Shown: positions 6,153 to 7,798 of the stretch, piece after piece
How the letters are laid out: each line of letters begins with the position of its first letter
How positions within the stretch are numbered: the stretch's first letter is position 1
Assembly: GCA_023433855.1 (NCBI GenBank)
Contig: JAEYTV010000003.1
Location: 1 to 7,798, forward strand
Source of the DNA: Pseudomonadota bacterium
GTDB lineage: Bacteria; Pseudomonadota; Alphaproteobacteria; Rhizobiales; Rhizobiaceae
Length of the DNA: 7,798 bases
Direction of reading: 5' to 3'
Made by a program: the position numbers and the translations under genes
The notes under the pieces: generated by a model
The model's database searches: none
The model's input: the letters and a program-made list of their open reading frames with translations, nothing else
What the model was told of the DNA's origin: nothing

Positions 6153-7004
6153 GTGCCAGACATCGACATGAAGCTTCTCCGATCGTTCCTGTCTGTGGCA
6201 GCAGAGCGCAACTTCTCGCGGGCTGCGGATCGGCTGGGCTACTCGCAGGGCACTCTATCGTTGCGCATCCAGAACCTCGAACGCATGCTGGACATACGGT
6301 TGTTCAACCGGGACTACCATTCCGTGGAACTGACACTGGCCGGCCGCGAGCTGCTGCCTCAGGTCCAAATCCTCGTCGACCAGCACGACATGCTGTTCGA
6401 CCGCATCCACGGATCGAAAGTGGCCGGCAGCGTGAAGCTCGGCATCGCCGAGGACTATGTCCAGACGACATTGTCGCGGCTGATGCGCGTGGTCGGCGGC
6501 TCGTTCCCCAGCATTGAACTCAACACGACCGCGATGCTCAGTGCCAGGCTCTCAAGCCTGGTCGAAGCGCGGGGCCTCGATCTAGCCATCGTCTCACTGC
6601 CGACGCCGCTCAGCCAGGCGACGGTGCTCAGCCGGCCACGGCTCGTCTGGGTGGCCGCGCCGGATTTCGTCGCCGACCCGTCGAAGCCATGGCCATTGGC
6701 GCTCTATCCGGCGGGCTGCGTGTTCAAGGCCGCCGCGCTCGCCGCCCTGAAGCAGAACGGCATTCGCCATCGTGAGGTCCTTAACAGTGCCAGCGGTGAG
6801 GTCATCAAGTGCGCCGTCAGCTCGGCGACGGCCATTTCCGTGATGGCCGAGGGCACAGTTCCCAACGACTTCGTCGTCCTGGATAAGGCTGCCGGCCTGC
6901 CTGATCTGCCTGACACCTGCATCCAGTTACTAGAGCGGGCCGATGGGCTTTCGCGGGCAGCCCAACACGTAAAGGCCTCGATCGTAAAGCTGGTCGGTGC
7001 ATGA
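6153..7004 (+). CDS. LysR-family transcriptional regulator, about 283 aa
   Basis: The N-terminal winged helix-turn-helix is clear: LLRSFLSVAAERNFSRAADR, then LGYSQGTLSLRIQNLERML and LFNRDYHSVELTLAGRELL, followed by a linker helix. The remainder (about residue 85 on) is a periplasmic-binding-protein-like effector domain starting SVKLGIAEDY, with LDLAIVSLP and ATAISVMAEGTVP as family-like strands. It is divergent from the dehydrogenase/enolase operon, the classic arrangement for a LysR activator responding to the pathway substrate or an intermediate. The start is uncertain: TTG 6138, GTG 6153 and ATG 6168 are in frame and none has a strong ribosome binding site. GTG 6153 is chosen because the helix-turn-helix alignment expects a few residues before MKLLRSF. 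The effector is unknown. Confidence 0.9.
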   Translation: MPDIDMKLLRSFLSVAAERNFSRAADRLGYSQGTLSLRIQNLERMLDIRLFNRDYHSVELTLAGRELLPQVQILVDQHDMLFDRIHGSKVAGSVKLGIAEDYVQTTLSRLMRVVGGSFPSIELNTTAMLSARLSSLVEARGLDLAIVSLPTPLSQATVLSRPRLVWVAAPDFVADPSKPWPLALYPAGCVFKAAALAALKQNGIRHREVLNSASGEVIKCAVSSATAISVMAEGTVPNDFVVLDKAAGLPDLPDTCIQLLERADGLSRAAQHVKASIVKLVGA

Positions 7005-7171
7005 CAACCGGCCGTGATTTCGCAGTTGAAAGTTCAGAGCAAATTGGGCGCGGTGTCGCAGTTTCGGACCACTTGGCGTCCGTTTCTTCAGTTTGTCGCC
7101 TGTGACCCGCCAGTCCGCTTTCCACCCCACAGCGGCGCGACAGGCACACCGTCTCGCGCACCAAAAGCGGC

Positions 7172-7191
7172 CATCCGCGTTTCAGCGGATG
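7172..7191 (-). terminator. Weak candidate terminator behind the tyrosine recombinase remnant
   Basis: CATCCGC (7172-7178) and GCGGATG (7185-7191) form a 7-bp stem with a 6-nt loop. On the minus strand it lies 11 bp after the recombinase stop and is followed after five bases by TTTT. It could end transcription from the right. Nothing else recognisable was seen in the 198 bp between the LysR stop and this recombinase. Confidence 0.3.
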
Positions 7192-7202
7192 ATCGCTCAA
7201 CG

Positions 7203-7739
7203 TCAGATTTCGGTCCGCTCTGCCAGGAACAGCGCATCCTCGACGTCGACACCAAGATACCGGACAGTGTTCTCAATCTTGGAATGACCGAACAGTATCT
7301 GGATGGCGCGGATGTTGCCCGTCGCCTTGTAGATCATCGACGCTTTCGTGCGACGCAGCGAATGTGTGCCGTACTCCTCCGGCCGCAAGCCGATCGCGGT
7401 CACCCACTCGTCGACCAATCGCGCGTATTGCCTCGTACTCATGTGGTTTGAATGGTCGACCCGGCTCGGGAAGGCATAGTCCTCCACTGTGCCGCCACGC
7501 CGTTCGAGCCACGCCAGCAGGCTCGCTCGTACATCGCTGGTGATCTCGAACTGGACCGGCCTTCCTGTCTTTTGCTGGACGACAATCGCGCGAGTTCTGA
7601 TATCCGGGCCCGCGACCACATCACGAATCCTGATCTTGACCAGGTCGCAGCCACGAAGCTTGCTGTCGATTGCAAGATCGAATAGCGCCCGATCTCGAAC
7701 GCGCCTTCGGGAGCGTTCGTAGGGCCGCGCAAACGCCGC
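7203..7739 (-). pseudogene. Tyrosine recombinase/integrase, 5'-truncated remnant with complete catalytic core
   Basis: The open frame encodes 178 residues of a short tyrosine recombinase family common in alphaproteobacteria (about 200-215 aa). From the first codon after the upstream stop, the core starts RDRALFDLAIDSKLRGCDLV with catalytic Arg29. It continues with Lys57 in QQKTGRPVQFEI, His126 and Arg129 in HSLRRTKAS, His152 in FGHSKIENTVRYLG and the nucleophile Tyr161, ending FLAERTEI. In-frame TGA at 7742-7740 cuts it off from any N-terminal part. The first ATG/GTG/TTG in frame is GTG at 7619 (codon 41), beyond Arg29, so a protein begun there should be inactive. The N-terminal domain was probably lost by a frameshift, a rearrangement or an insertion boundary. 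It may mark the remains of an older integration event next to the cargo genes. Confidence 0.8.
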
Positions 7740-7798
7740 TCAACATGGTGCTTGAAGCAACCTGAGAATCAACTGGCGAAGCCGCGCGCAACAGAATG

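Noticed and set aside
7439..7732. 97-aa minus-strand open frame overlapping the tyrosine recombinase
   Set aside because: It is a shifted frame over the conserved catalytic core; the family motifs are in the other frame.

Overview
The window looks like a piece of an alphaproteobacterial chromosome, most likely from Hyphomicrobiales (rhizobia and relatives). The grounds are a GC-rich composition, a tRNA-Lys(CTT) with an encoded CCA end, and above all a three-gene DUF3489 - DUF2924 - serine recombinase cassette that is typical of that class. No species can be named from the sequence alone.

Left edge (1-471): the 3' end of a PhzF-family isomerase/epimerase gene, a spacer with short repeats, a plausible promoter and tRNA-Lys(CTT). 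This looks like the resident chromosome. Accessory DNA appears to start just after the tRNA, a common insertion point for genomic islands.

Recombinase cassette (about 472-3640, minus strand): DUF3489 protein, then DUF2924 protein, then a 579-aa multidomain serine recombinase. The genes are joined by 4-base stop/start overlaps (GTGA and ATGA), so they are almost certainly co-transcribed and translationally coupled. The DUF2924 reading frame contains a perfect 19-bp inverted repeat shortly after its start codon. The recombinase has its catalytic residues but lacks cysteines in the zinc-ribbon position, and it has a C-terminal helix-turn-helix region. The role of the two DUF proteins is not established; help with DNA binding or control of recombination is inference.

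Metabolic block (3952-7004): a divergent pair of units. On the minus strand, a beta-hydroxyacid dehydrogenase (3-hydroxyisobutyrate dehydrogenase / tartronate semialdehyde reductase family) lies 11 bp upstream of an enolase-superfamily protein distantly like glucarate dehydratase but with changed active-site positions. On the plus strand, a LysR-type regulator reads away from a 96-bp shared intergenic region. The simplest reading is a small LysR-controlled sugar-acid or hydroxy-acid catabolic operon carried as cargo.

Right edge (7005-7798): a short spacer and a 5'-broken tyrosine recombinase of the short alphaproteobacterial type. It keeps every catalytic residue but has no usable start codon before the first catalytic arginine. 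The cargo therefore lies between a serine recombinase and the remains of a tyrosine recombinase. No copy of the tRNA 3' end was found inside the window, so the far island boundary is probably outside it.
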